Source: Corynebacterium hansenii (GTDB lineage: Bacteria; Actinomycetota; Actinomycetes; Mycobacteriales; Mycobacteriaceae). From it: a stretch of 64,000 bases of DNA. The notes below the pieces were generated by a model, which saw nothing but the letters and a program-made list of their open reading frames with translations, had not been told where the DNA came from and did not search any database. The DNA lies in contig NZ_CP047211.1 of NCBI RefSeq assembly GCF_030408795.1, positions 496,001 to 560,000 on the forward strand, in the 5' to 3' direction. The position numbers and the translations under genes were made by a program. Every line of letters begins with the position of its first letter. Position 1 is the first letter of the stretch. Positions 18,431 through 27,200 of this stretch are shown in pieces.

Positions 18431-18970
18431 ATGAACGGGAACGGGAAACGGGATCGCCGGGCGCTCGCATCGAAGACGCTGAGGGTCGGGTACGCGATTG
18501 CGGTGGGCGCCTCGTGGCTGTGGCTGCCGGCCATTGCGCTGTTCATCAGGGGTTATCTGACCTCCGGTTGGTGGGTGACCGCCTTTCTGATGTGGCTGTG
18601 GGCGCCGGCGTTCACGATTCTCAACGCGTTGCTGATGGGCGTCGTGGCCTTCCGGTGGCGTTCCGGGGCCCACGCCGGTTTCGCCCGGCTAGCTGTCTTC
18701 GTGTGGTGGTTCCTCGCTTCCCTCGTCGTCATCCTGCCCGCCGACTTCGATGATCAGGAGTCAAGCCCGAATCGGCTGCTGGATTGGCTTTCGACGTGGT
18801 TGCCGGTTGAGTCGCTGCCGATTGACCAGTGGATGGAGCTCGGAATCGCCATCGCGATCATCGCCGGAATGTGGTGGTTGGTGGCCCTCGGGGCCGTGGT
18901 CACGGCGAAGCGTGCCGTTGCCGAAGATGCCGCGCCCGAAGACTCCGCCGCCGTGACGGGGGCGGGCTGA
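18431..18970 (+). CDS. Small multi-pass membrane protein, paralogue 2
   Basis: 179 aa, about four transmembrane segments. It aligns with the protein at 16975 through most of its length (ASWLWLPAIALFIRGYL, WLWAPAFTILNALL, AFRWRSGAHAGF, VWWFLASLVVILPADFDDQ, RLLDWLSTWLPVESL). The CATACT-N7-ATG start layout is also the same. Function is unknown. It is probably transcribed with or next to the third member 18 bases downstream. Confidence 0.72.
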   Translation: MNGNGKRDRRALASKTLRVGYAIAVGASWLWLPAIALFIRGYLTSGWWVTAFLMWLWAPAFTILNALLMGVVAFRWRSGAHAGFARLAVFVWWFLASLVVILPADFDDQESSPNRLLDWLSTWLPVESLPIDQWMELGIAIAIIAGMWWLVALGAVVTAKRAVAEDAAPEDSAAVTGAG

Positions 18971-18987
18971 TCCGGGACAATGGCGGC

Positions 18988-19626
18988 ATGTACGACGATG
19001 CGCTTCCGCACGCCAATCCCCATCCGGCGGACGCCACCGCCGGGCCTCCCGCGGATTCTCCGGACGCGCACCCGGCGTCGCCCGGGCGGATGTTCATGGT
19101 CGTCGCGTGGACGTCCCTGCTGTGGGTCCCGGTCATCGCGTTCGGACTGCGCGCGGTGTTCATCCCGGTCCTGGGCTGGGCTTGGTTGGTTTTCATGGTT
19201 TTCTGGCAGTTTCCGTTCCTGACCTTCAATCTCGTGGCGTTGGTGCTCATGCAGTCCGTGCGGGTACGGTCGGGCGCCGAAATCGAGCGGTGGCTGAAGA
19301 TCATGGCGGCGACGTGGTGGGCGCTCGCCGCGTCCCCGGTGGTACTCGGCCCGGAGACCCAAGAGGTACTCAGCCCGGTGCCCCAAGAGGGTCCGTATTA
19401 CTACAACCCGATCATGAGGTGGGTGCTGGAACACTTCGTCGATCTGCACAACGAGATCCCGGGCGTGACGGCGGTGTACGCGCTGGCGGCCGTGGCTCTC
19501 GTCGCCTGGTTCGCACTCGTGGCGGCGATGGCCGTCCGCCTGTGGAAAACGCGCGGGACGGCCACCGGTCCACGTGCCCCGGAGCATCCGGGTTCCCCGG
19601 CGGCCCCGGGCCGGGCGCCGTCGTAA
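18988..19626 (+). CDS. Small multi-pass membrane protein, diverged paralogue 3
   Basis: 212 aa. A Pro/Ala/Asp-rich N-terminus of about 33 residues precedes four hydrophobic segments. The spacing and words (TSLLWVPVIAF, FWQFPFLTFNLVAL, VRVRSGAEIERW, TWWALAASPVVLGP, NPIMRWVLEHFVD) align with the two upstream paralogues. A short internal repeat (LGPETQEVL, LSPVPQEG) is present. GACAAT lies 6 bases before the ATG. The stop codon lies inside a copy of the recurrent motif (GTCGTAAAGC). Function is unknown. Confidence 0.65.
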   Translation: MYDDALPHANPHPADATAGPPADSPDAHPASPGRMFMVVAWTSLLWVPVIAFGLRAVFIPVLGWAWLVFMVFWQFPFLTFNLVALVLMQSVRVRSGAEIERWLKIMAATWWALAASPVVLGPETQEVLSPVPQEGPYYYNPIMRWVLEHFVDLHNEIPGVTAVYALAAVALVAWFALVAAMAVRLWKTRGTATGPRAPEHPGSPAAPGRAPS

Positions 19627-19710
19627 AGCCCCCGCCGCCGAGCCCGACCCCCGCCGCGGTACGGGGCTCGAATGCCGTGCCCATCCGGAGGGTTTGCCAT
19701 ACTGGAGCCC

Positions 19711-20565
19711 ATGACGGCGACCAAGCTTGACGGCAACATGTACCGCGACGAGATTTTCGAGGATCTCGCCGCCCGCGTCACCCGACTGAAGGAGGCCGAC
19801 GTGACGCCCGGCCTGGCGACGGTGCTGGTGGGCGACGACCCGGGCAGCCACTCCTACGTGAAGATGAAGCACCGGGACTGCGAGAAGATCGGCATCAACT
19901 CGATCCGCCGCGACCTGCCGGAGGAGACCACCCAGGAGGAACTGGAGGAGGTCATCGCCGAGCTCAACGCCGACGACGCCTGCACCGGCTACATCGTGCA
20001 GCTGCCGCTGCCGAAGCACCTCGACGAAAACCGCATCCTCGGGCTCATCGACCCCGACAAGGACGCCGACGGCCTGCACCCCGTCAACCTGGGCAAGCTG
20101 GTGCTGAACGAACCGGCGCCGCTGCCGTGCACCCCCAACGGCTCCATCCACCTGCTGCGCCGCTTCGGCGTGGAACTGGCCGGCGCGAAGGTGTGCGTCA
20201 TCGGCCGCGGCGTCACCGTCGGCCGCCCGATCGGCCTGATGCTCACCCGCCGCAGCGAGAATTCCACCGTCACCCTGTGCCACACCGGCACGAAGGACCT
20301 GGCGGCGGAGACCCGCCAGGCGGACATCATCGTCGCCGCCGCCGGCAAGCCGCACATGCTCACCGCCGACATGGTCAAGCCGGGTGCCGCGGTGCTCGAC
20401 GTGGGCGTGTCCCGCCTCGACGGCAAGCTCGCCGGCGACGTCCACCCCGACGTCTGGGAGGTCGCCGGCGCCGTGTCCCCGAACCCCGGCGGCGTCGGGC
20501 CGCTGACCCGCGCCTTCCTGGTGCGCAACGTCGTCGAGCGCGCCGAGCGCCTGGCGGGACTGTAG
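19711..20565 (+). CDS. folD: Bifunctional methylene-THF dehydrogenase/methenyl-THF cyclohydrolase
   Basis: 284 aa. Interconverts 5,10-methylene-, 5,10-methenyl- and 10-formyl-tetrahydrofolate in the cytosol. The catalytic Lys lies in [15 protein letters not shown]. The substrate loop [12 protein letters not shown], the [13 protein letters not shown] motif and the NADP-binding [14 protein letters not shown] are all present. Length is standard. CATACT ends 7 bases before the ATG (leaderless layout). The DUF3017 gene follows after 9 bases, as in other actinobacteria. Confidence 0.96.
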   Translation: MTATKLDGNMYRDEIFEDLAARVTRLKEADVTPGLATVLVGDDPGSHSYVKMKHRDCEKIGINSIRRDLPEETTQEELEEVIAELNADDACTGYIVQLPLPKHLDENRILGLIDPDKDADGLHPVNLGKLVLNEPAPLPCTPNGSIHLLRRFGVELAGAKVCVIGRGVTVGRPIGLMLTRRSENSTVTLCHTGTKDLAAETRQADIIVAAAGKPHMLTADMVKPGAAVLDVGVSRLDGKLAGDVHPDVWEVAGAVSPNPGGVGPLTRAFLVRNVVERAERLAGL

Positions 20566-20574
20566 GGGGTTGGC

Positions 20575-21000
20575 TTGACGACGCCGCGCCAGCACCGGTC
20601 GCCGCGCCTCATCGAAGGCGCCGCGACGAGGTTCGGCGCGCGCGAAATCGCCGAGCGGGCGGACCGCGACGACCTGCCCGACCCCATGGTCAACCCCCAC
20701 TCGCCGGAGGAACCGGCGCCGGCGGAGTCGTGGCCCGAACGCACCCGGTGGCTGCTGTACGGGGCGCTGTTCTTCGGGCTGGGCGCGTCGGTGGTATTCC
20801 TCGGATTGGAACGCTGGCGCCGGGCGACGTTCATGCTGGGCCTGACCATGATGTACCTGGGCGTGATCCGGCAGTACCTGCCCGATTCGCTGCTGGGGGT
20901 TTTCAGCGTCCGGTCGCGGAAGTTCGACCTGTGGTTCTGCCTCGTCGTCGGCGGCGCCATGGTTTTCCTGGCCAGCTCCGTCGATGCGTTGGGGAGTTGA
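20575..21000 (+). CDS. DUF3017-family membrane protein
   Basis: 141 aa. A hydrophilic N-terminus of about 55 residues is followed by three hydrophobic segments (WLLYGALFFGLGASVVFLGL, ATFMLGLTMMYLGVI, LWFCLVVGGAMVFLASSV). The FDLWFCLVVGGAMV region and the position directly behind folD are typical of the actinobacterial DUF3017 family. Function unknown. The TTG start is inside a GCTTGACGAC motif copy and lacks a clear ribosome-binding site, so the exact start is uncertain; translation may be coupled to folD. Confidence 0.75.
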   Translation: MTTPRQHRSPRLIEGAATRFGAREIAERADRDDLPDPMVNPHSPEEPAPAESWPERTRWLLYGALFFGLGASVVFLGLERWRRATFMLGLTMMYLGVIRQYLPDSLLGVFSVRSRKFDLWFCLVVGGAMVFLASSVDALGS

Positions 21001-21001
21001 A

Positions 21002-21454
21002 ATGGGCATCGTGACCACGGGAACCGAATGCGAGACGGGTGCCGGCAGGCGCCGCGGCCCTTGCGTGGGGCGCGCCCCGCTGATCGCCTACACGTGGCTG
21101 GCCAGCGTGCTGGTGCCGGTGGCCGTGTACGTCATCGCCGACGGGATTTCGGTGGACGACACCGCCGGCCTGCTGGTGATGTACATGTGGGTGCCGTCGT
21201 TCGTGCTGGCCAACGGTCTGATGGCGGTGTACATCGCACAGGTGCCGCCGCGCATCATGCGGCCGCTGCGGTGCTTGCTGATGTGGCTGTTCGTGCTCGT
21301 GTACCACGCCACGTTCCTGGCCGGCGCGGTATTGCGGGCCCAGCACGAGATCGCGGGGCTCGCGGCGAAGGCGGCTTTCTTCGCCACCGTCGCCGCGTAC
21401 ATCGTGTCCATGGCCGTGGTCGTGGCCGCGATCAAGGCGGGCGAACCGGCTTAG
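21002..21454 (+). CDS. Four-helix membrane protein, possibly a distant paralogue
   Basis: 150 aa with four hydrophobic segments (LASVLVPVAVYVIAD, LLVMYMWVPSFVLANGLMAV, LLMWLFVLVYHATFLAGAVL, FFATVAAYIVSMAVVVAAI). The MYMWVPSFVLANGLMAV element recalls the LW.PAF..L.A.L segment of the small membrane proteins at 16975-19626, so it may be a fourth diverged member. The ATG starts 2 bases after the stop of the DUF3017 gene, indicating co-translation. Function is unknown. Confidence 0.7.
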   Translation: MGIVTTGTECETGAGRRRGPCVGRAPLIAYTWLASVLVPVAVYVIADGISVDDTAGLLVMYMWVPSFVLANGLMAVYIAQVPPRIMRPLRCLLMWLFVLVYHATFLAGAVLRAQHEIAGLAAKAAFFATVAAYIVSMAVVVAAIKAGEPA

Positions 21455-21537
21455 GTCGGGGTCCGTGCTGCCCGCGCTGCCGCGGGGTCAGACCTGCGCG
21501 GCGATGTTTCGGGGTCGGGTCCGCGCCGGCCCGGAGG

Positions 21538-22650
21538 TCAGACCTGCGCGGCGAGGAAACCGCGCACGATGTCGTCGACCCGCTCGAACTCCGTGAGGAA
21601 TCCGTCGTGGCCGACGGCCGACTCGATCTTCTCCAGCCCCATGCAATTGCCGAGGTTGCGGGCCAGGTGCTCCTGCTGGTGGAACGGGTAGAGGATGTCG
21701 GTGTCCACGCCCGCGACCATCGTGGGCACCGTCGACGAGGCCAGGGCATCGTTCATTCCGCCGCGGCCGCGGCCGATGTCGTGCCGGTTGAGGGTGTCGG
21801 TGAGCACCACGTATGAGCCGGCGTCGAACCTGGCGGCGAGCTTTTCGGCCTGGTGGTCGAGGTAGCTCTCCACCTGGAAACGGTCGCCGGTGCGCATCGG
21901 GCCCAGGGGGTTCTCGCCCGGCTGGGCTGCCGCGCCGAAGCGGTCGTCCATCTCCAGCTCGCCGCGGTAGGTCAGGTGCGCCACGCGGCGGGCGAAGCCG
22001 AGGCCGTGCACGGGCCTTTCGCCGGTGTCGTAGTAGTCGCCGCTGTGCCAGGCGGGGTCGTTTTCGATGAACTGGATCTGGGCGCTCTGGATGCCGATCT
22101 GCCAGGCGCTCGCGCGGGCGCCGACGCACAGCACCAGGGCGCGGCCGACCTCGTCCGGGTGCATGAGCGTCCACTCGAGGGTGCGGGCGCCGCCCAGCGA
22201 ACCGCCGATGACCGCCACGACCGATTCGATGCCGATCGCCCGCAGCGCCATGCGTTCGACGGTGACGGTGTCGCGCACCGAGATCGCCGGGAACCGTGAA
22301 CCCCACGCGCCGCCGTCGGGGTGCTCCGACGACGGGCCGGTCGTGCCGCGGCAGCCGCCGATGACGTTGGTGCAGATGATGCAGTACCGGTCGGTGTCCA
22401 GCGCCCGCCCGGAGCCGATCATGCCGTTCCACCAGCCGGCCGTCGGGTGCTCGTCGTCGCACGGGCCGGAGGCGTGGGCGTCGCCGGTCAGCGCATGCTG
22501 GAGCAGGATGACGTTGGACGCGTCGGCGTTGAGGCGGCCCCACCGCTCGTAGGCGACGGTGACGTCCTGGATCGTGGCGCCGGCTTCCGTGGTGACGTCG
22601 CCGATCTGGACGTACCCGGGCCGACCTTCGGGCGGGAGAGTGATGTTCAT
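21538..22650 (-). CDS. metX: Homoserine O-acetyltransferase
   Basis: 370 aa. Transfers acetyl from acetyl-CoA to homoserine, the first committed step of methionine synthesis. Alpha/beta-hydrolase fold with nucleophile Ser151 (GGSLGG), Asp316 (VDTDILYP) and His348 (GHDGFL), the complete MetX triad in correct spacing. The QHALTGDAHASG and NVIGGCRGTTGPSS blocks are characteristic. The ATG is preceded by TAGTCT (8 bases upstream), which lies inside the McbR-like operator. In several corynebacteria metX directly follows metY; here metY is about 11 kb upstream on the same strand, with lhr, nei and an island between. Confidence 0.96.
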   Translation of the reverse strand: MNITLPPEGRPGYVQIGDVTTEAGATIQDVTVAYERWGRLNADASNVILLQHALTGDAHASGPCDDEHPTAGWWNGMIGSGRALDTDRYCIICTNVIGGCRGTTGPSSEHPDGGAWGSRFPAISVRDTVTVERMALRAIGIESVVAVIGGSLGGARTLEWTLMHPDEVGRALVLCVGARASAWQIGIQSAQIQFIENDPAWHSGDYYDTGERPVHGLGFARRVAHLTYRGELEMDDRFGAAAQPGENPLGPMRTGDRFQVESYLDHQAEKLAARFDAGSYVVLTDTLNRHDIGRGRGGMNDALASSTVPTMVAGVDTDILYPFHQQEHLARNLGNCMGLEKIESAVGHDGFLTEFERVDDIVRGFLAAQV

Positions 22651-22657
22651 CAGGTCA

Positions 22658-22673
22658 AAGACTACTCGGTCTA
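22658..22673. promoter_or_regulatory. McbR-like operator of metX
   Basis: On the minus strand TAGAC-CGAGTA-GTCTT, 9 of 10 matches to TAGAC-N6-GTCTA. Its GTCTT half overlaps the TAGTCT -10 box of metX, so binding would block RNA polymerase. Confidence 0.75.
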
Positions 22674-22726
22674 GTAATCGCGGGGAAACGTCCCGCCGGT
22701 TCCGGGCGCCCTCCCGCCCCCACTCC

Positions 22727-22884
22727 GCAGATGGGCCAGCTCCATGCAGATGCGCCCGTTCCCGCCAATCCGTTCCTCGCCGTATCCCACCTCGGCCCCG
22801 TCCCGTCCCTTCCTCGCAGATGCGCCCGTTCCGTGCAGATGCGCCCGTTGCAACGGGCGCATCTGCCTGTAGCTGGCGCATCTG
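22727..22884. repeat. REP-like repeat locus A2
   Basis: Two direct copies of a GCAGATGSGCC(A/C)G unit (22727, 22746) precede a 68-bp loopless palindrome (22817-22884) with 34-base arms and several mismatches. Same organisation as locus A1 at 8416-8571. It fills the gap between metX and the TetR gene. Confidence 0.85.
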
Positions 22885-22906
22885 AGTGGGGCGATGGTCG
22901 AGTGTC

Positions 22907-23656
22907 CTATCTTTCGCCGCCGCCGTCACTGTTGTCGTGGGTGGCGTCGTCGCCATCTCCGTCGGTGGTGCTGTCTCCGTGGGTGGTGCTGTCTCCGTCG
23001 GTGGTGCCGTCTCCCTCGTCGGCTCCCGCTCCGGTGTTGCGGCCGGCGCCGGGGTTGGTGCCGGTATCGGCGTGCTCCGCGTAGTCGCCGCTCTCTGCGG
23101 CCAGCCGCAGGAGGTGGCGGTCGACCAGCTCCCGCCCCCTCCGCGCCGACATCCGTTCCGGCTCGGCGAGCCGCGCCACGGCGATCCCGTCGAGCATCGC
23201 GAGCAACAGAGCGGCTTCATCCCGGTCGCCCAGCGCATCGGTGAGGTCGTCCTCCACTCGGCGCCACGCCTCCCGGTACGCGGGGGTGGCCGGGCCGTCG
23301 ATGGCCGCGATGCCCGCGAAGGCCAGCCACGCCGCGATGGTCTCTCGCGCCCGCTCCGATTTCGTTTGCTCCGCGCACCCCGCCAGCAGGTGGCATGTGG
23401 CGCGGAAGCGTTCCTCGGGCGAGTCGAGCCCGGCGATCGCCGCGTCGGCGTCCGCCTGGAAACGCTCGGCGACGTGATCGTATGCGGCGGCGATGAGCGC
23501 GTCGCGGGTGGAGAAGTGGTGCTGGACGGCGCCGGCGGACATCCCGGCTTCGGCGGCGACCTTGCGCACCGTGGCGTGTTCGGCGCCGCGCCTGGCCAGG
23601 ATCGACGTCACTGCGTCGAGGATTGCGGTCCGTGTCGTGGCGGTGTCCCTGGTCAT
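22907..23656 (-). CDS. TetR-family transcriptional regulator
   Basis: 249 aa. N-terminal TetR helix-turn-helix (ILDAVTSILARRGAEHATVR, VAAEAGMSAGAVQHHFSTRD) at residues 10-55. A BetI-like ligand-binding C-terminal domain follows, with LLAGCAEQ and LLLAMLDGIAVARL. The last ~50 residues are an unusual Gly/Asp/Thr repeat tail (TTDGDSTTHGDSTTDGDGDD). It does not resemble McbR, so it is probably not the regulator of the neighbouring metX. Two palindromic operators lie in its promoter region and in that of the divergent DUF1707 gene. The ATG at 23656 has no strong ribosome-binding site. Confidence 0.88.
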   Translation of the reverse strand: MTRDTATTRTAILDAVTSILARRGAEHATVRKVAAEAGMSAGAVQHHFSTRDALIAAAYDHVAERFQADADAAIAGLDSPEERFRATCHLLAGCAEQTKSERARETIAAWLAFAGIAAIDGPATPAYREAWRRVEDDLTDALGDRDEAALLLAMLDGIAVARLAEPERMSARRGRELVDRHLLRLAAESGDYAEHADTGTNPGAGRNTGAGADEGDGTTDGDSTTHGDSTTDGDGDDATHDNSDGGGER

Positions 23657-23686
23657 GGCTCCCACGGTAGGGCGCGCGCCACGAAA

Positions 23687-23700
23687 AATACAATCGTATT
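23687..23700. promoter_or_regulatory. TetR operator 1
   Basis: AATACAATCGTATT, a near-perfect palindrome. Its last two bases begin the TTGACC -35 box of the DUF1707 promoter. It lies 30 bases upstream of the TetR start, so it probably also gives autoregulation. Confidence 0.75.
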
Positions 23701-23727
23701 GACCCTTCGCCCTCGTCAATGCATAAT
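23699..23727 (+). promoter_or_regulatory. Promoter of the DUF1707 gene
   Basis: TTGACC (23699-23704), 17-bp spacer, CATAAT (23722-23727): one of the clearest sigma-A promoters in the window. It is bracketed by the two TetR operators. Confidence 0.8.
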
Positions 23728-23736
23728 GGAGCAAAG

Positions 23737-23753
23737 CCATACGACCGTATTGG
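23737..23753. promoter_or_regulatory. TetR operator 2
   Basis: CCATACGACCGTATTGG, a near-perfect palindrome sharing the ATAC-N4-GTAT core with operator 1. It is placed around the expected transcription start of the DUF1707 gene, immediately before the GGAGG ribosome-binding site. Confidence 0.75.
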
Positions 23754-23762
23754 AGGCGCGTC

Positions 23763-24266
23763 ATGTCCGGCAAACACCCCACCGAACCCGAGATTTCGTC
23801 CGTACCCGCCAGGCTTTCCGACGGCGACCGCTCCGCCGCCATGGAGGCTTTGGGCGCCCACCTGTCCGACGGCCGCATCGACGTGGGCGAGTTCGACGCC
23901 CGCTCGGCCGTCGTCGCCCGCGCGGTCGTCGAATCGGATCTGCGGCCCGCGTTCGAGGGGCTCGGCGGCGTCCCGGACCAGAACGCCGGCGATCCGGAGC
24001 TCGACCGCATCCGCACGCGCGGCCGACTCGCCGAGAACATCGACTGGATCGGCGTCGCCCTCGCCATCGGGCTGGGCGCACTGTTCTTCATCACCGGGTG
24101 GGCGCCGCCCGGCTTCGCCCTCCTGGCCATCGCCGTGTGCTCCATCGGCGGCCGCATGGCCCTCGACTTCGACGAGGACGACGAGTACGAGGCCATGAAG
24201 GAAGCCGACCGCCGCCGGCGCCTCGAACGGATCGAGGGCACCCGCGATCCGGAGGCCGGTGTTTAA
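23763..24266 (+). CDS. DUF1707 (SHOCT-like) domain membrane protein
   Basis: 167 aa. The N-terminal ~55 residues match DUF1707 (ARLSDGDRSAAMEALGAHLSDGRIDVGEFDAR), a short helical module common in actinobacterial membrane proteins. Two hydrophobic segments follow (WIGVALAIGLGALFFITG, FALLAIAVCSIGGRMAL), then an acidic/basic tail (DFDEDDEYEAMKEADRRRR). Function is unknown. GGAGG is 6 bases before the ATG. It is the likely target of the divergent TetR repressor. lhr begins 8 bases after its stop. Confidence 0.82.
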   Translation: MSGKHPTEPEISSVPARLSDGDRSAAMEALGAHLSDGRIDVGEFDARSAVVARAVVESDLRPAFEGLGGVPDQNAGDPELDRIRTRGRLAENIDWIGVALAIGLGALFFITGWAPPGFALLAIAVCSIGGRMALDFDEDDEYEAMKEADRRRRLERIEGTRDPEAGV

Positions 24267-24274
24267 TCGGGGCC

Positions 24275-27200
24275 ATGGCCCCATCGCGCAATCCGGATCC
24301 CTTGGGCCGGTTCTCGGAATCGGTCTCGACCTGGTTCCGCGATTCCTTTGCCGCGCCGACGCCGGTGCAGATGGAGGCATGGCGAGCCATTTCCGAGGGA
24401 GAAAATGCCCTCGTCGTGGCGCCGACCGGCTCCGGAAAGACGCTGTCGGCCTTCTTGTGGGCGATCAACTCCCTGGTGGCGGGCGACGAGTCAGACAACG
24501 AATCGGACGATGACTCCGGTGAGGCGACCCGCTCCGATTCTCGCTCGCGCGGCACCTCCGGAGCCGATTCCCGCCCCCGCGGCGTGCGGGTGCTCTACAT
24601 TTCCCCGCTCAAGGCCCTCGCCGTCGACGTGGAGAACAATCTCCGGGCACCCCTCACCGGAATCAACCGCGTCGCGGCCCGCTTGGGCAGGGAGCCGGCG
24701 ACGGTGTCCGTCGCCGTCCGGTCGGGGGATACGCCGCCGTCCGAACGAGCCAGGCAGGTCCGCAATCCACCGGACATCCTGATCACGACCCCGGAGTCGC
24801 TCTATCTGCTGCTGACGTCGAAAGCGCGGGAGATCCTCGGCACGGTCGACACCGTCATCGTCGATGAGATCCACGCGTTGGCCGGGACCAAAAGGGGCGT
24901 GCATCTCGCGCTGAGCCTCGAACGATTGGAGCGCCTGGCCGGGCGGGAAATCCAGCGCATCGGGCTGTCCGCGACGGTCCGCCCGCTGACCGCCGTCGCG
25001 CATTTCCTCGGCGGCGACCGCCCGGTGGAGATCATCGATCCGCCGTCCCAGAAGGAGTGGGAGCTCCGGGTCCGCGTGCCCGTCGAGGACATGAGCGACT
25101 TGCGGGATCAGCCGGTCGAATCCCGCGACGCGATAATCGACGACGGACTTGGGGCGGACGGCTTTGGCTTCAATGGCGCGGGTACCGATGGGAGGGGACC
25201 AGACGCCTCCGCCCCCGACGCCCCCATCTCCCCGCCACTCGCCCCGCCAACTCAGAGCTCGATCTGGCCCTACATCGAGGAGCAGGTGTTCGACGAGATC
25301 ATGGGCCACCGGTCGACGCTGGTGTTCGTCAATTCCCGCCGCACGGCCGAGCGGCTGACCAGCAGGCTCAACGAGCTCCACGCCCTGCGCCACGATCCCG
25401 CGTCGCTGTCGCCGGAGCTGCGCCGCCCGCCCGCGCAGGTCATGAAGCCGACCGACACCGCGGGCACCGCCCCGGCCGTCATCGCGCGCGCCCACCACGG
25501 TTCGGTGTCGAAGGACGAGCGGGCGACCATCGAGTCGATGCTGAAGGAGGGCTCGCTGCGCGCGGTGGTGTCCACGAGTTCGCTGGAGCTGGGCATCGAC
25601 ATGGGCGCGGTGGAGAAGGTCATCCAGGTCGAGTCGCCGCCGTCGGTTGCGTCGGGCCTGCAGCGGGTGGGCCGCGCCGGGCACGTGGTGGGGGCGGTGT
25701 CCCGGGGTTCGTTCTACCCGAAGCACCGGGCGGACCTGCTGCAGACGGCGGTGGTCGTCGACCGCATGCGCAAGGGGCTGATCGAGGAGCTCCACGTGCC
25801 GGCCAACGCCCTCGACGTGCTGGCGCAGCACACGGTCGCGGCGGTCGCGATGGAGGACCTGGACGCCGACGACTGGTTCGCCACGGTCACCGCCGCGCAT
25901 CCGTACCGGGAGCTGTCGCGCGAGCTTTTCGACGCCGTCATCGACCTCGTCTCCGGCGTGTACCCGTCGACGGACTTCGCGGAACTGCGGCCGCGGGTGG
26001 TCTACGACCGCATCACCGGGGTGCTTTCCGCCAGGCCGGGGGCGCAGCGCACGGCGGTCATCAATGGCGGGACGATCCCGGATCGCGGGATGTTCGGGGT
26101 GTTCCTGGCCGGCGGCGGGGACGCGGTGCCGCGCCGCGTCGGCGAGCTGGACGAGGAGATGGTCTACGAATCCCGCGTCGGCGACGTCTTCACCCTGGGG
26201 GCTTCCAGTTGGCGGATCGAGGAGATCGACCGCGATCGGGTGCTGGTCACGCCCGCTCCCGGCCACACGGGCAGGTTGCCTTTTTGGAACGGCGATCAGG
26301 CGGGCCGGCCGGCGGAGCTGGGCCGGGCGCTGGGTGCTTTCCGACGCCTCGCGGCAGCCGATGCCGCCGTCCTCGACGAGATCGGGCTGGACCAGTGGGC
26401 CCGGGACAATCTCACCGTGTATCTGGCCGATCAGGCGAGTGCGACCGGGGTGATCCCGGACGAGAAGACGCTGGTGCTGGAGCGTTTCCGCGATGAGCTC
26501 GGAGATTGGCGGGTGGTGCTGCACAGCCCCTACGGTCGCGGGGTCAACGCCGCCTGGGCGTTGGCGGCCGGCGCGAGGTTCTCCGAGGCCACGGGGATGG
26601 ACGCGCAGCCGGTGGCCTCGGATGACGGAATCGTGCTGAGGGTGCCGGATGCGGCCGCCGAACCGTCGTCGGAACTGTTCCTCATCGATCCGGGCGAGGT
26701 CGAGACGATCGTGGCGGAGCAGGTGGGCAACTCCGCGCTGTTCGCCTCCCGCTTCCGGGAATGTGCGGCGCGGGCGCTGCTGCTGCCCAGCCGGAATCCC
26801 GGGAAGAGGGCCCCGCTGTGGCAGCAGCGCCAGCGTTCGGCGCAGTTGCTGGACGTGGCCAGGCAGTACCCGAAGTTCCCGATCGTGCTGGAGACGGTGC
26901 GGGAATGCCTGCAGGACGTCTACGACCTGCCCGCCCTGGTGGAGCTGTGCGCCAGCCTGCGCGACCGCACGGTGCGCGTGGCCGAGGTGACCACGGAAAC
27001 GGCCAGCCCCTTCGCCTCGTCGATTCTGTTCACCTACACCGGCGCCTTCATGTACGAGGGCGATGCCCCGTTGGCGGAGAAGCGGGCGGCGGCACTGGCA
27101 CTGGATGCCGGGCTGTTGACGCAGCTGCTCGGCGGGGTGGAGCTGCGCGACCTGCTCGATCCGGACATCATCGCCGAGGTGGACGGCGATCTGCGCAGGC

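Noticed and set aside
22651..23238. N-terminal extension of MetX
   Set aside because: The frame stays open upstream, but this part is translated REP-like repeat and antisense TetR sequence. The ATG at 22650 gives a normal MetX N-terminus.
22907..23656. TetR gene as McbR
   Set aside because: Apart from the general TetR fold its sequence does not resemble McbR, and its own promoter palindromes (ATAC-N4-GTAT) differ from the methionine operators.
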